A stretch of DNA of 64,000 nt from the NCBI RefSeq assembly GCF_002614725.1, contig NZ_MRZN01000001.1, forward strand, positions 1 through 64,000, written 5' to 3'. Made by a program: the position numbers and the translations under genes. Shown here piece by piece: positions 15,198 to 22,060 of this stretch (the stretch's first letter is position 1; every line of letters starts with the position of its first letter). The notes beneath the pieces were generated by a model, which saw only the letters and a list, made by a program, of their open reading frames with translations, searched no databases and was not told where the DNA came from. Origin of the DNA: Staphylococcus edaphicus (GTDB lineage: Bacteria; Bacillota; Bacilli; Staphylococcales; Staphylococcaceae).

Positions 15198-15844
15198 TGG
15201 AAGAAATTTGGAAGGATGTAAAAGGCTATGAAGGTCTTTATAAGATTTCTAATCACGGTAGAGTGTGGACAAACAAATACAAAAAGTATTTAAAGCAATT
15301 TAGTAGTCAAGGTAGGTATTTACATGTGTCGTTAAGTAAAAGAGGTAAAGTGAGAAAATATGACATCCATAGATTAGTAGCGTTAAATTTCATACCTCTA
15401 ATAGACGGTAAAAATGTAGTTAATCATATTGACGAAAATAAGACTAATAATCATGTAAGTAATTTAGAGTGGTGTACGCAAAAAGAAAATATTAATCACG
15501 GTACAGGAATACAAAGGGGATTAGAAACAAAGAAAACAAGTACAAAGTTTAAAAGGAGTTTTGAAATTAGATCAACACCAGTTGTAGGTATAAACATTTT
15601 AACGGGCAATAAAATCGAATATGAATCGATGCTAGCTGCCGAAAAAGATGGTTTTAGAAATGGAGCAATATCGAATTGCATACTTGGAAAAGGTAATACC
15701 CACGCTGGATATAAATGGTATAAAAAATCAAAACAAAGGACTTTATTGGATGAGATGAAAGATTTAGAGAAACAAGTTGAAAAATTAGAAGAAGAAAATA
15801 GGGAATTGAAACAGCTTTATCGTAGCAGTGTTGCCAGAGGATAA
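15197..15844 (+). CDS. HNH homing endonuclease-like protein 2 with coiled-coil tail
   Basis: A 215-residue paralogue of the protein at 13039. It has NUMOD4 (IWKDVKGYEGLYKISNHGRV), HNH (HRLVALNFIP, VVNHIDENKTNN, NLEWCT) and NUMOD1-like (VVGINILTGNKIEYESM...HAGYKWYKK) segments. After that comes a 35-residue tail predicted as coiled coil (LLDEMKDLEKQVEKLEEE) that the first copy lacks. The tail looks like the end of a different phage gene captured in frame. GGAG lies upstream. Confidence 0.9.
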   Translation: MEEIWKDVKGYEGLYKISNHGRVWTNKYKKYLKQFSSQGRYLHVSLSKRGKVRKYDIHRLVALNFIPLIDGKNVVNHIDENKTNNHVSNLEWCTQKENINHGTGIQRGLETKKTSTKFKRSFEIRSTPVVGINILTGNKIEYESMLAAEKDGFRNGAISNCILGKGNTHAGYKWYKKSKQRTLLDEMKDLEKQVEKLEEENRELKQLYRSSVARG

Positions 15845-15879
15845 AGCACATAACAGGAAAGTAATGGAGGGGTTAAAGA

Positions 15880-16257
15880 ATGATTACAATAGAACAATTA
15901 AAAGATTGGAACGATGTTAAAGCAAGGAAAGTATTGGAAGAAAAAATCGAAAGATATATTGATGAGAAAATCAAATGTTCTGTTTTATCTGGAAAATTAA
16001 ACATTAGAATAAGTACTGGATATCATGGCAGAAAAACACATAGTAAATCAGAATTTTATAGCTTGTGGCTAAGTGAAGAAATATCAACATCTAGTCTTGA
16101 GGTTGTACAAAATAACATTATTGAAAAGTATAAAGAAATTGGATTAAGGGTAACAAGAGAATATTTTGACGAGGGTTGGCACTCATCTTATAGAGGATTG
16201 CAAATTGTTATACCGCAAGAATTATTGGAGGACACAGACAATGAAAATAAAGACTAA
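15880..16257 (+). CDS. Phage protein, hypothetical (125 aa)
   Basis: A 125-residue protein preceded by GGAGG. It begins with a helical, charged region (TIEQLKDWNDVKARKVLEEKI) followed by a mixed region with RISTGYHGRKTHSKSEF. No recognised domain. It overlaps the next gene by 17 bases. Confidence 0.7.
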   Translation: MITIEQLKDWNDVKARKVLEEKIERYIDEKIKCSVLSGKLNIRISTGYHGRKTHSKSEFYSLWLSEEISTSSLEVVQNNIIEKYKEIGLRVTREYFDEGWHSSYRGLQIVIPQELLEDTDNENKD

Positions 16258-16621
16258 GAAACAACTAAACTTACCACAGTTGATTGAGTGGGGATTTGAA
16301 AACGATGTAACAGGATCTATCGTTTCATATGATAGAGCTGAAGCTAAAAGAATTAGATTTGAAATAGGGATACTTGTATCAATACATGGAGATATACACA
16401 AAGGCGATACTTTCACAGTCGAAGTCGAGGAAGAAATTACGGAAGATACGAAATTAGATGGGTTAGTGGAACTAGGAGATGATGGAGCAGGAGAGGACTT
16501 CTTTTTCAGTAGAGGTTTATCAATTAATGATTGTAAGGACGAATGTACACAAGCCTTCTACATCCTAAACGACGACTTAACAATGACTTTAATCTGGCGT
16601 GACGGAAAGCTGGTGGAGTAG
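16241..16621 (+). CDS. Staphylococcal phage conserved protein (126 aa)
   Basis: It starts MKIKTKKQLNLPQLIEWGFEN and includes VEVEEEITEDTKLD and a C-terminal YILNDDLTMTLIWRDGKLVE, a pattern I know from many staphylococcal phage early regions. Function is unknown. ATG 16241 was chosen because GGAG precedes it; the frame also extends upstream inside the previous gene. Confidence 0.8.
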   Translation: MKIKTKKQLNLPQLIEWGFENDVTGSIVSYDRAEAKRIRFEIGILVSIHGDIHKGDTFTVEVEEEITEDTKLDGLVELGDDGAGEDFFFSRGLSINDCKDECTQAFYILNDDLTMTLIWRDGKLVE

Positions 16622-16867
16622 ATGAGAGATATAGACGATATAAAACAGGTAACCGATAAAGACGAGTTTATTAATATTCTAGCTATTGAATATGCTAGCA
16701 ATGTGGAACAAATAGCGGATGAATGGTGTGGTACTGATGAGTGTTTCGATAACACTGCACAATCAGCACGTGACGTAATCTATAAAGCATACGAGTTAAC
16801 GGGTGTTGAAATTGATTTAGAAGATCATTGCTTGGAACGTTTCTTAAAAAGGAGTGATGGCGAGTGA
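16622..16867 (+). CDS. Phage protein, hypothetical (81 aa)
   Basis: An acidic 81-residue protein whose ATG follows directly on the preceding stop (TAGATG). It contains two Cys (WCGTDECFD) in the middle and a Cys near the end. Its last codons (RSDGE) are written by the repeated junction element at 16851-16866. Confidence 0.7.
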   Translation: MRDIDDIKQVTDKDEFINILAIEYASNVEQIADEWCGTDECFDNTAQSARDVIYKAYELTGVEIDLEDHCLERFLKRSDGE

Positions 16868-16992
16868 TTATACTAAAAATTTTAGTAGCAATATATGGTT
16901 TGTTATCTATAGCGTATTTATGCATTTTCACATATTTAGGTGATTCACAAGAAAGAGAACAAAATAAAAGGAGTGATGACGAGTGGATATAA
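16864..16992 (+). CDS. Single-span membrane peptide (42 aa)
   Basis: A GTG start in GTGA overlap with the previous stop. One hydrophobic helix (ILKILVAIYGLLSIAYLCIF) is followed by a charged tail (GDSQEREQNKRSDDEWI). Its ribosome site and start are part of the GGAGTGATGGCGAGTG junction element. Function unknown. Confidence 0.6.
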   Translation: MIILKILVAIYGLLSIAYLCIFTYLGDSQEREQNKRSDDEWI

Positions 16993-17138
16993 TAGATGCT
17001 ATTTACAAAGGTTTCAGAAATATTGAAAGTGACTTAAATATGAATAGAGCTGTATTTAAAAAAGATACTTTATTGATTATATCAACAATTGTATGGGCAA
17101 CGCATAAAATTGAAAGAGCTATTCAAAGTAAGGAGTGA
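16983..17138 (+). CDS. Small phage protein (51 aa)
   Basis: A GTG start in the second junction element. The sequence MDIIDAIYKGFRNIESDL is amphipathic; residues 29-40 (LLIISTIVWATH) are hydrophobic. It ends at the TGA inside the third junction element. No family recognised. Confidence 0.6.
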   Translation: MDIIDAIYKGFRNIESDLNMNRAVFKKDTLLIISTIVWATHKIERAIQSKE

Positions 17139-17144
17139 TGGCGA

Positions 17145-17240
17145 GTGAGTAAATATAAATTGTGGTTACTATCCGATGAAAGATTTATTGATGGAAGTTT
17201 AGTGTTGGCTAATAACCTTAAACATTTACTAGAGGAGTGA
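17145..17240 (+). CDS. Very small ORF (31 aa)
   Basis: GTG 17145 lies in the third junction element and the stop TGA in the fourth. The product starts MSKYKLWLLSDERFIDGS. Only the junction context supports translation. Confidence 0.45.
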   Translation: MSKYKLWLLSDERFIDGSLVLANNLKHLLEE

Positions 17241-17246
17241 TGGCGA

Positions 17247-17459
17247 GTGAGTCCAGAAGAAGAAAAGGTAATTAATAGAAACACTATGAAGTTACAAGAC
17301 CATTTATATAAAGCGCTAAAACAACGTGACCAATACAAATCAGAACGCGACACATTGATAGACGATTTGAAAGTGTTGAGAGAGAAAAATGAAGAACTAG
17401 AAGATAATAACGAACAATTAAATGAAATATTCAACTATCAAGAAAAAAAAGAAACATGA
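17247..17459 (+). CDS. Coiled-coil phage protein, N-terminal part (70 aa)
   Basis: Starts GTG in the fourth junction element. The product is a predicted coiled coil (LKQRDQYKSERDTLIDDLKV, then REKNEELEDNNEQLNEIF). It ends shortly after an A8 run at 17443-17450. The next frame continues the same heptad style, so this may be the first half of a split gene. Confidence 0.65.
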   Translation: MSPEEEKVINRNTMKLQDHLYKALKQRDQYKSERDTLIDDLKVLREKNEELEDNNEQLNEIFNYQEKKET

Positions 17460-17697
17460 ATATAGAGCGGAAAATGAGAAGTTGGAACGGGAGAATGGAC
17501 AATTAAGTGAATTAAACAAGCAACTGACATTTGAGAATATAAACAGTGAACACGAAATCAAAGCGTTACGCGAACAAAATTATAAGTATTGTAAACTCGG
17601 CAACCACATACGTTTGAAAGCAGAAAACAATCCAGGGGTAAGTCGTTATATAGATTTGGTTAACTTCATTGATAGATTGGAAAAGGGAGATAATTAA
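17422..17697 (+). CDS. Coiled-coil phage protein, C-terminal part (up to 91 aa)
   Basis: It overlaps the preceding ORF by 38 bases in the +1 frame. From residue 13 it reads EYRAENEKLERENGQLSELN, a clear coiled coil continuing that of the upstream ORF. A non-helical end has YKYCKLGNHIRLKAENNPGV. The first ATG (17422) has no ribosome site. If one A were removed from the A8 run, both would be one protein of about 150 residues. Confidence 0.6.
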   Translation: MKYSTIKKKKKHEYRAENEKLERENGQLSELNKQLTFENINSEHEIKALREQNYKYCKLGNHIRLKAENNPGVSRYIDLVNFIDRLEKGDN

Positions 17698-17699
17698 TT

Positions 17700-17891
17700 A
17701 TGAAAAATACAACAGAAAATATAGTAAGAGAAACATTAATCAGAAAGTATCATGAATTTGGATTTGCTAAATTCATGGGGGAAGATTTATTCGCTTTGAA
17801 ATGTGAAATTGATGTTTTAGAAGATTTAGCCAAAACAATTTGTGCCAATAATGGAATAGATTTTAAAGAGTTTATATTGGAGCGTGATTAG
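17700..17891 (+). CDS. Small phage protein, hypothetical (63 aa)
   Basis: A soluble 63-residue protein (TTENIVRETLIRKYHEFGFA, then LKCEIDVLEDLAKTIC). It ends in TTGGAGCGTGATTAGATG, which supplies the ribosome site and start for the next gene. No family recognised. Confidence 0.65.
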   Translation: MKNTTENIVRETLIRKYHEFGFAKFMGEDLFALKCEIDVLEDLAKTICANNGIDFKEFILERD

Positions 17892-18089
17892 ATGAAATTA
17901 AAATACTACTACACTTACGAAAAACTACCAAAACATTTAAGGAACAGAAATATAGAACAAATAACACTCAGACGAGATATCACTAGATTGTGCGCAAAAT
18001 ATAAAGAATCGCTAACTAGAAGAGAAATGTTATCAGTATTGAAAGATGTAATAAAAGGTTTCAAGAAGTATTACAAGGAGCGTGGTTAG
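17892..18089 (+). CDS. Small basic phage protein (65 aa)
   Basis: A 65-residue, Lys/Arg-rich, helical protein (LPKHLRNRNIEQITLRRDI, then CAKYKESLTRREMLSVL). Stop and start abut both neighbours, and the junction GGAGCGTGGTTAGATG resembles the one before it. Function unknown. Confidence 0.65.
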   Translation: MKLKYYYTYEKLPKHLRNRNIEQITLRRDITRLCAKYKESLTRREMLSVLKDVIKGFKKYYKERG

Positions 18090-18425
18090 ATGGCGTATGA
18101 GTATGAACGAATAAATAGTATAGGTTGTGTGACTTCAGCAATTAGCACAGACCAAGCAGTTAAAGAACTTGAAGAAGTCTATCGCAAAGCAAAGGCGTTT
18201 GATAATTATATTGTAGATATGGTCAAAAGTATTGAAACCTACCCACATGATTATATTAAACGCAGTAATTTCGCTAAAGAAACATACGACTTTTATATGC
18301 AAAGCAAAGAAGAATTTATTGAGGCATACAAAAACGAGGTACGTCATGGACATGAATTAATAGAAAGTGTTGAAGAATACGACAAAATAATTTCGGATTT
18401 GGAGCGTGCAAACGATGAAAACTAA
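18090..18425 (+). CDS. Phage protein, hypothetical (111 aa)
   Basis: A 111-residue, mostly helical acidic protein (VKELEEVYRKAKAFDNYIV). It lies between two small ORFs and ends overlapping the next start by 11 bases. It resembles helical early proteins of PVL-type staphylococcal phages, but I cannot name a family. Confidence 0.7.
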   Translation: MAYEYERINSIGCVTSAISTDQAVKELEEVYRKAKAFDNYIVDMVKSIETYPHDYIKRSNFAKETYDFYMQSKEEFIEAYKNEVRHGHELIESVEEYDKIISDLERANDEN

Positions 18426-18627
18426 TCAATATAAAGACGCATGGCAAGAGTTGAAGGAAAAGAAGATTGAGAAGTTTACTAAACTGCACAGCTTGATTAT
18501 TAACCACCATGAAGATGAGGGCGACTATTTAAGATATATAGAACAAAAGAACGAATTGTTGGATATGGATAATGCAGACAACACAAACGGATTTAGCAAC
18601 TTACTAAGCGATATGGAGGACGAGTAG
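18415..18627 (+). CDS. Phage protein, hypothetical (70 aa)
   Basis: A 70-residue charged helical protein (WQELKEKKIEKFTKLHSLI, ending LLSDMEDE). ATG 18415 is 10 bases after GGAG; the GTG at 18406 in frame is too close to it. It is followed directly by the next ATG (TAGATG). Confidence 0.7.
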   Translation: MKTNQYKDAWQELKEKKIEKFTKLHSLIINHHEDEGDYLRYIEQKNELLDMDNADNTNGFSNLLSDMEDE

Positions 18628-18783
18628 ATGAAACAACAAATAGCAAATGAAAATGTAAGAGACTTTTTATCAATGGCTAAAAGACTAACTCCATATTTAA
18701 CAGATTCTGAATTTGAAACAGTGCTAAGAATATACAACATTGCATTAGATAGATTAGAAGGAGAGGACAAACAAAATGACTAA
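18628..18783 (+). CDS. Small phage protein (51 aa)
   Basis: A 51-residue helical protein (KQQIANENVRDFLSMAKRLT, then FETVLRIYNIALDRLEGE). GGAGG lies ten bases upstream. Its end overlaps the dUTPase start by 8 bases. Confidence 0.6.
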   Translation: MKQQIANENVRDFLSMAKRLTPYLTDSEFETVLRIYNIALDRLEGEDKQND

Positions 18784-19351
18784 TGCTAAAAAATTAATAG
18801 AAAACGCAAGTAAATACATTAACAATACATTACAAATCAAACTACTAAGCGACAACGCAACTAAACCTAAACGCGCAGATGACGAAAGTGCTGGTTATGA
18901 CATATACGCAGCAGAAACAGTAGTACTCGAACCACAAGAGAAAACATTAGTCGCTACTGATCTAGCAGTGAATATTCCTAAAGGTTATGTGGGATTACTG
19001 ACTAGCAGAAGTGGTGTGAGTAGTAAGACACATCTTGTAGTTGAGACGGGTAAGATTGACGCAGGGTTTCAAGGTCATATGAAGATTAATGTTAAGAATG
19101 ATAATCAAAATTTTAATAACTATGATATTTTAAGTGAGGTTTATACAGCTTTTAATATAAATGGCGAAGAAATCGAGTTAAATGATGAAGAAGTATTGGT
19201 TCCCTATGGCACATACAAAATCAACAAAGGCGACCGACTAGCACAGTTAGTTATCGTACCAATATGGACACCAGAGTTAGAACCAGTTAAGGAGTTTAGT
19301 AATGAAACAGCAAGAGGAGAAAAAGGTTTTGGGTCAAGTGGAACAAGATAA
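18776..19351 (+). CDS. dut: dUTP diphosphatase (trimeric type, phage)
   Basis: Hydrolyses dUTP to dUMP and PPi, keeping uracil out of phage DNA. All five motifs of trimeric dUTPases are present in 191 residues: AGYDIYA (about 40), SRSGVS (about 78), GKIDAGFQG (about 92), GDRLAQLVI (about 153) and GEKGFGSSG (about 181). Between motifs 3 and 4 there is a longer insert (NYDILSEVYTAFN...) of the sort that in staphylococcal phage dUTPases contacts the SaPI repressor Stl. That moonlighting role is known for other members and only possible here. Confidence 0.95.
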   Translation: MTNAKKLIENASKYINNTLQIKLLSDNATKPKRADDESAGYDIYAAETVVLEPQEKTLVATDLAVNIPKGYVGLLTSRSGVSSKTHLVVETGKIDAGFQGHMKINVKNDNQNFNNYDILSEVYTAFNINGEEIELNDEEVLVPYGTYKINKGDRLAQLVIVPIWTPELEPVKEFSNETARGEKGFGSSGTR

Positions 19352-19391
19352 AGATATTCTTCAAAAAGTTAAGGAAGTGTTGAGGAAATGA
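19302..19391 (+). CDS. Out-of-frame small ORF at the end of dut (29 aa)
   Basis: ATG 19302 has a good ribosome site (AAGGAG, 19289-19294) inside the dut gene. The product (MKQQEEKKVLGQVEQDKDIL...) is a charged helix. Its end lies in the first copy of a 30-bp direct repeat. Support is only the ribosome site and coupling to the next ORF (ATGA). Confidence 0.4.
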   Translation: MKQQEEKKVLGQVEQDKDILQKVKEVLRK

Positions 19392-19513
19392 ATAGGGTAC
19401 ACAGATGGAAAAATAACATTATAGCAAATATAACAAAGCACCCAGTAATCACATTATTAATCGTAGCAATGTATTTATCTTTCCTTTTAACATTAGGCGA
19501 ATTATTAAAATAG
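19388..19513 (+). CDS. Single-span membrane peptide (41 aa)
   Basis: ATGA overlap with the preceding ORF, with GAGGAA upstream. One hydrophobic helix (PVITLLIVAMYLSFLLTLGE) follows a basic start (MNRVHRWKNN), so the N-terminus should be inside. Function unknown. Confidence 0.6.
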   Translation: MNRVHRWKNNIIANITKHPVITLLIVAMYLSFLLTLGELLK

Positions 19514-19523
19514 GAGTGAGTGT

Positions 19524-19694
19524 GTGAAGGAAATCGAATCAAAGTTATTTGAAAAAGACCAACAACTGTTTGTTATACACAGAGAAGAAATAGAAAGTTA
19601 CTTAGAAGATGAAGAGTTTGACGGTTTTATCATACACAGCAATATAGAAGAAAACAAAGTAGAAATATATAAGAAAAAGTTAAGGAAGTGTTGA
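19524..19694 (+). CDS. Small acidic phage protein (56 aa)
   Basis: GTG start behind AGGAGTGAGTGT. Acidic middle (EEIESYLEDEEFDGF) and a basic end (KKKLRKC) encoded by the second copy of the 30-bp repeat in a different frame from the first. No family recognised. Confidence 0.6.
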   Translation: MKEIESKLFEKDQQLFVIHREEIESYLEDEEFDGFIIHSNIEENKVEIYKKKLRKC

Positions 19695-19698
19695 GGAA

Positions 19699-19791
19699 AT
19701 GAACATTAATAAGAATAAACACAAGCATAATGATAAGAAATTTACACGTATTGTAATTGATATAAACACTGGTCAGAAAAGATATGAATAA
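19699..19791 (+). CDS. Very small basic ORF (30 aa)
   Basis: It starts inside the second 30-bp repeat, with GAGGAA upstream. The product MNINKNKHKHNDKKFTRIVI is strongly basic and ends DINTGQKRYE. Short basic proteins of this style occur at this position in staphylococcal phages; function unknown. Confidence 0.5.
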   Translation: MNINKNKHKHNDKKFTRIVIDINTGQKRYE

Positions 19792-19804
19792 GGAGTGAGT
19801 GTGG

Positions 19805-20032
19805 ATGGGATTCTTTATATTTAAATTCATAATTATGTTAATGGTTTTAGGTTCAATAGGTTGCCTAGGAATAATTATGAAGTGGGCTTGGGAATCGAAA
19901 AGAATGAAACATGATAAAGGTATATTATCTAAAGATGGAACCATAGCGATAGCGTTTGGAGTGAGTGCTGCGGCAATACCTTTCGTTTTGTTATTCACAT
20001 ATAAAATAATAGAAATGACATTTACATTTTAA
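19805..20032 (+). CDS. Two-span membrane protein (75 aa)
   Basis: Two hydrophobic helices (about 2-25 and 45-70) separated by a charged loop (KWAWESKRMKHDKGILSKDG). ATG 19805 is 9 bases after GGAG; a GTG at 19799 is in frame. No family recognised. Confidence 0.65.
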   Translation: MGFFIFKFIIMLMVLGSIGCLGIIMKWAWESKRMKHDKGILSKDGTIAIAFGVSAAAIPFVLLFTYKIIEMTFTF

Positions 20033-20043
20033 GGAGTGACGCA

Positions 20044-20286
20044 ATGACACAATACCTAATCAAACACACAACCCACATCACAGGCGAAACTTTCACAGAC
20101 GTTACTAAAATACGTGATAACGAAACTTATCAAGTTGTTGAGGCAGAGAGTAAGGAAGAGGCTGAGGAAATGGCGAAGAAACCAATCATTACAGAAACAA
20201 ATAATTCTACAGTAGTGAGTTTTGAAAGACCTTCGGAAGAAACAATGGAAAGTTTATTCGGTAAAGATTACAAGAAAGGACAGTGA
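20044..20286 (+). CDS. DUF1381-family phage protein
   Basis: An 80-residue protein starting MTQYLIKHTTHITGE and containing the conserved YQVVEAESKEEAEE segment of DUF1381, which in staphylococcal phages lies between dut and the rin genes. Function unknown. AAGGAG precedes ATG 20044. Confidence 0.82.
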   Translation: MTQYLIKHTTHITGETFTDVTKIRDNETYQVVEAESKEEAEEMAKKPIITETNNSTVVSFERPSEETMESLFGKDYKKGQ

Positions 20287-20763
20287 GTGAATATGTTAAC
20301 AAACATAGCAATGTTTTTAGTAGCACTAGCAACTATCGGAAACTCAATTATGATAGTGTACATGAGTAATAAAAAAGAGAACAGTGGTAGTTTGATGTCA
20401 AACAGACCACTAAGAGAATACACCTCATATGAGACAAAAAATCGTATTAATAAGCTAGAGGATAAATTGAAAGATGTGCAACCATTGATTGATAATTATG
20501 AAAAAGAATTAAACGACAAAGCCTGGGAATCATACAGAAATTGGAAATGGCCTATCGTTACTAGATTGGACATGGATGGTGAAGTTTGTGGTCAGTGTTA
20601 TGAAGATAGTTTGGAAATAAAGACAACTAGAAAACAAGATTTTGACAGAGAACTCCCAAGATTCGTATATGAACATAATGACGGACGCCCTTTGAACGCA
20701 CAACTCAAATGTACAGAATGTGGACACGTTGTTAATCAGTGGGAATTTAAGGAGGACGAATAA
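20287..20763 (+). CDS. Membrane-anchored zinc-ribbon-like phage protein
   Basis: A 158-residue protein. Residues 3-25 form a hydrophobic anchor, followed by a coiled region (NRINKLEDKLKDVQPLI). The C-terminal 60 residues hold two CxxC pairs (CGQC and CTEC), probably one zinc ribbon. GTG 20287 abuts the preceding stop; ATG 20293 is the alternative start. I do not know this family. Confidence 0.7.
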   Translation: MNMLTNIAMFLVALATIGNSIMIVYMSNKKENSGSLMSNRPLREYTSYETKNRINKLEDKLKDVQPLIDNYEKELNDKAWESYRNWKWPIVTRLDMDGEVCGQCYEDSLEIKTTRKQDFDRELPRFVYEHNDGRPLNAQLKCTECGHVVNQWEFKEDE

Positions 20764-20907
20764 ATGAAACCAATACTTAAAACATTACTAATAATTGCAC
20801 TATACGAACTAAGCAAATACGTTACAAATGAAATCATAATCAAACTCACTGCGAATGATGCGGTTGATAAAGTGCCTATGGATTACGAAATAAGTAAATG
20901 GAGGTAA
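20764..20907 (+). CDS. rinB: Transcriptional activator RinB
   Basis: A 47-residue protein whose start (MKPILKTLLIIALYELSKYV) and TANDAV segment match RinB of staphylococcal phages (there ...LLFLLAMYELGKYV...TANDDV). RinB with RinA was first described in phage phi11 as an activator of int expression, and RinA proteins drive the late (ter) operon. The ATG abuts the previous stop, and the rinA-like gene lies 166 bases downstream. Confidence 0.8.
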   Translation: MKPILKTLLIIALYELSKYVTNEIIIKLTANDAVDKVPMDYEISKWR

Positions 20908-20912
20908 TGCGT

Positions 20913-21059
20913 ATGTGGATAATCACATCAATAATATTGGGTGTCATTACGATACTGTTACTCATATCAAACAGTGTTAAGAATGACTTGATATCTACAC
21001 TTAGATATGAGAAGGCGCACTTGAAGAATTATATTCAGTCATACATTAATAAGAAATAA
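20913..21059 (+). CDS. DUF1514-like membrane peptide (48 aa)
   Basis: It starts MWIITSIILGVITILLLIS, a single membrane helix, followed by a charged helical tail (LRYEKAHLKNYIQSY). This matches the DUF1514 pattern of staphylococcal phages between rinB and rinA. ATG 20913 is 8 bases after GGAGG; an in-frame ATG at 20907 overlaps the rinB stop. Confidence 0.72.
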   Translation: MWIITSIILGVITILLLISNSVKNDLISTLRYEKAHLKNYIQSYINKK

Positions 21060-21073
21060 CTTGGAGGTATTAT

Positions 21074-21520
21074 ATGAAACTTGGCAGAGCTGATTTACCT
21101 AAGTTAGAAGAATATTGGATTAACTACAATGATTTAAAAGGACAGTTAGCATATAGAAGATATGAACTGTTATACCAACCGCAAGATACTAATATAGGTG
21201 GTGGGAAATCAAACATTGTTAGTAGTCCAGTAGAGAATGAAGTTATCAAGCTACATAAAGATAACAAGTATCGTAATTTACAAGCAACATTACAAGCAGT
21301 AGAAGATGTTTATAATAGAGCGACTGATGAACAGAAGGCTGTTATTGAATATAGATACTGGGAGAAGGACTTGGCTATATATGAATGGCCAGATATAGCA
21401 CATGAGTTAACTAAGCGTAGAGCCGATGACAAGATTATAAGTAGGGACGCAGTATTAAGAATGCGTAATAAGATTATGCGAGATACAGCCGAACGAATTG
21501 GTTGGATTAACTTTGAATAG
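21074..21520 (+). CDS. rinA: RinA-family late transcription activator
   Basis: A 148-residue protein of the ArpU/RinA type. The C-terminal sigma-like HTH includes EQKAVIEYRYWEKDLAIYEW and SRDAVLRMRNKIMRDTAERI. RinA proteins bind upstream of the terminase operon and switch on packaging and structural genes. That operon starts 540 bases downstream here. Confidence 0.88.
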   Translation: MKLGRADLPKLEEYWINYNDLKGQLAYRRYELLYQPQDTNIGGGKSNIVSSPVENEVIKLHKDNKYRNLQATLQAVEDVYNRATDEQKAVIEYRYWEKDLAIYEWPDIAHELTKRRADDKIISRDAVLRMRNKIMRDTAERIGWINFE

Positions 21521-22060
21521 ACCGCACTCCTAATTGTGTGGAAGTGCGCAGTGTCAACAGGTTATTATGATAACATAGGGTATTTCAGTTAAGGCGTTAT
21601 AAATAAAGATACTATATTATATTTAGGCACACCTATTCCGCAGGTGTGTCTTTTTGTATGCAGCTATTTAATCGACCCACCTAATAAGGACACATATATT
21701 AAAGGACACTACTAATTAAGGTGAGGGAGTTAAGGTGTCATACCCTTTAATAATGATATGCACAGTAATGACATTGTGTGTAGTTTTATAGACAACATTC
21801 ATTTGATTATATTAAAAGGTTTAATCAGTTTAAGAGATTGATTGAAACATTGAATAATAAAAACTAATTGATGATTGTTGTTTAACAATTGAATATCAAA
21901 AGAAATGTTTTGTTGATCATAAACTTTATTAGATTAATTTGCATTTGATAAATGAAACAATTTCTAAACTCAAAGATAAAATGATTTTGATTTCGTTTTA
22001 TCTTTTCTTAATTTAATTTCTAATATTAATTATTTAAATATAAAATTCAAATGGAAGAAG
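21521..22060. other. Non-coding region between rinA and the late operon
   Basis: No convincing gene is seen in these 540 bases. They hold a hairpin right behind rinA (21523-21548, CGCACT/AGTGCG), a GTTAT/ATAAC repeat (21561-21574), the terminator at 21625-21655, a direct repeat AAGGACAC (21686-21693 and 21702-21709), and a 10-bp inverted repeat AAAGATAAAA/TTTTATCTTT (21972-22005). The late promoter and RinA binding site should lie here. Bases 21780-22060 are very AT-rich. Confidence 0.6.
21625..21655 (+). terminator. Intrinsic terminator of the early operon
   Basis: A perfect 10-bp stem AGGCACACCT/AGGTGTGTCT, loop ATTCCGC, then a T run. It would separate early from late transcription. Confidence 0.88.

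Noticed and set aside
21972..22005. Second terminator before the late operon
   Set aside because: The 10-bp A/T-only stem has no GC pairs and no proper T run after it, and it would block the late promoter region. Listed as an inverted repeat only.
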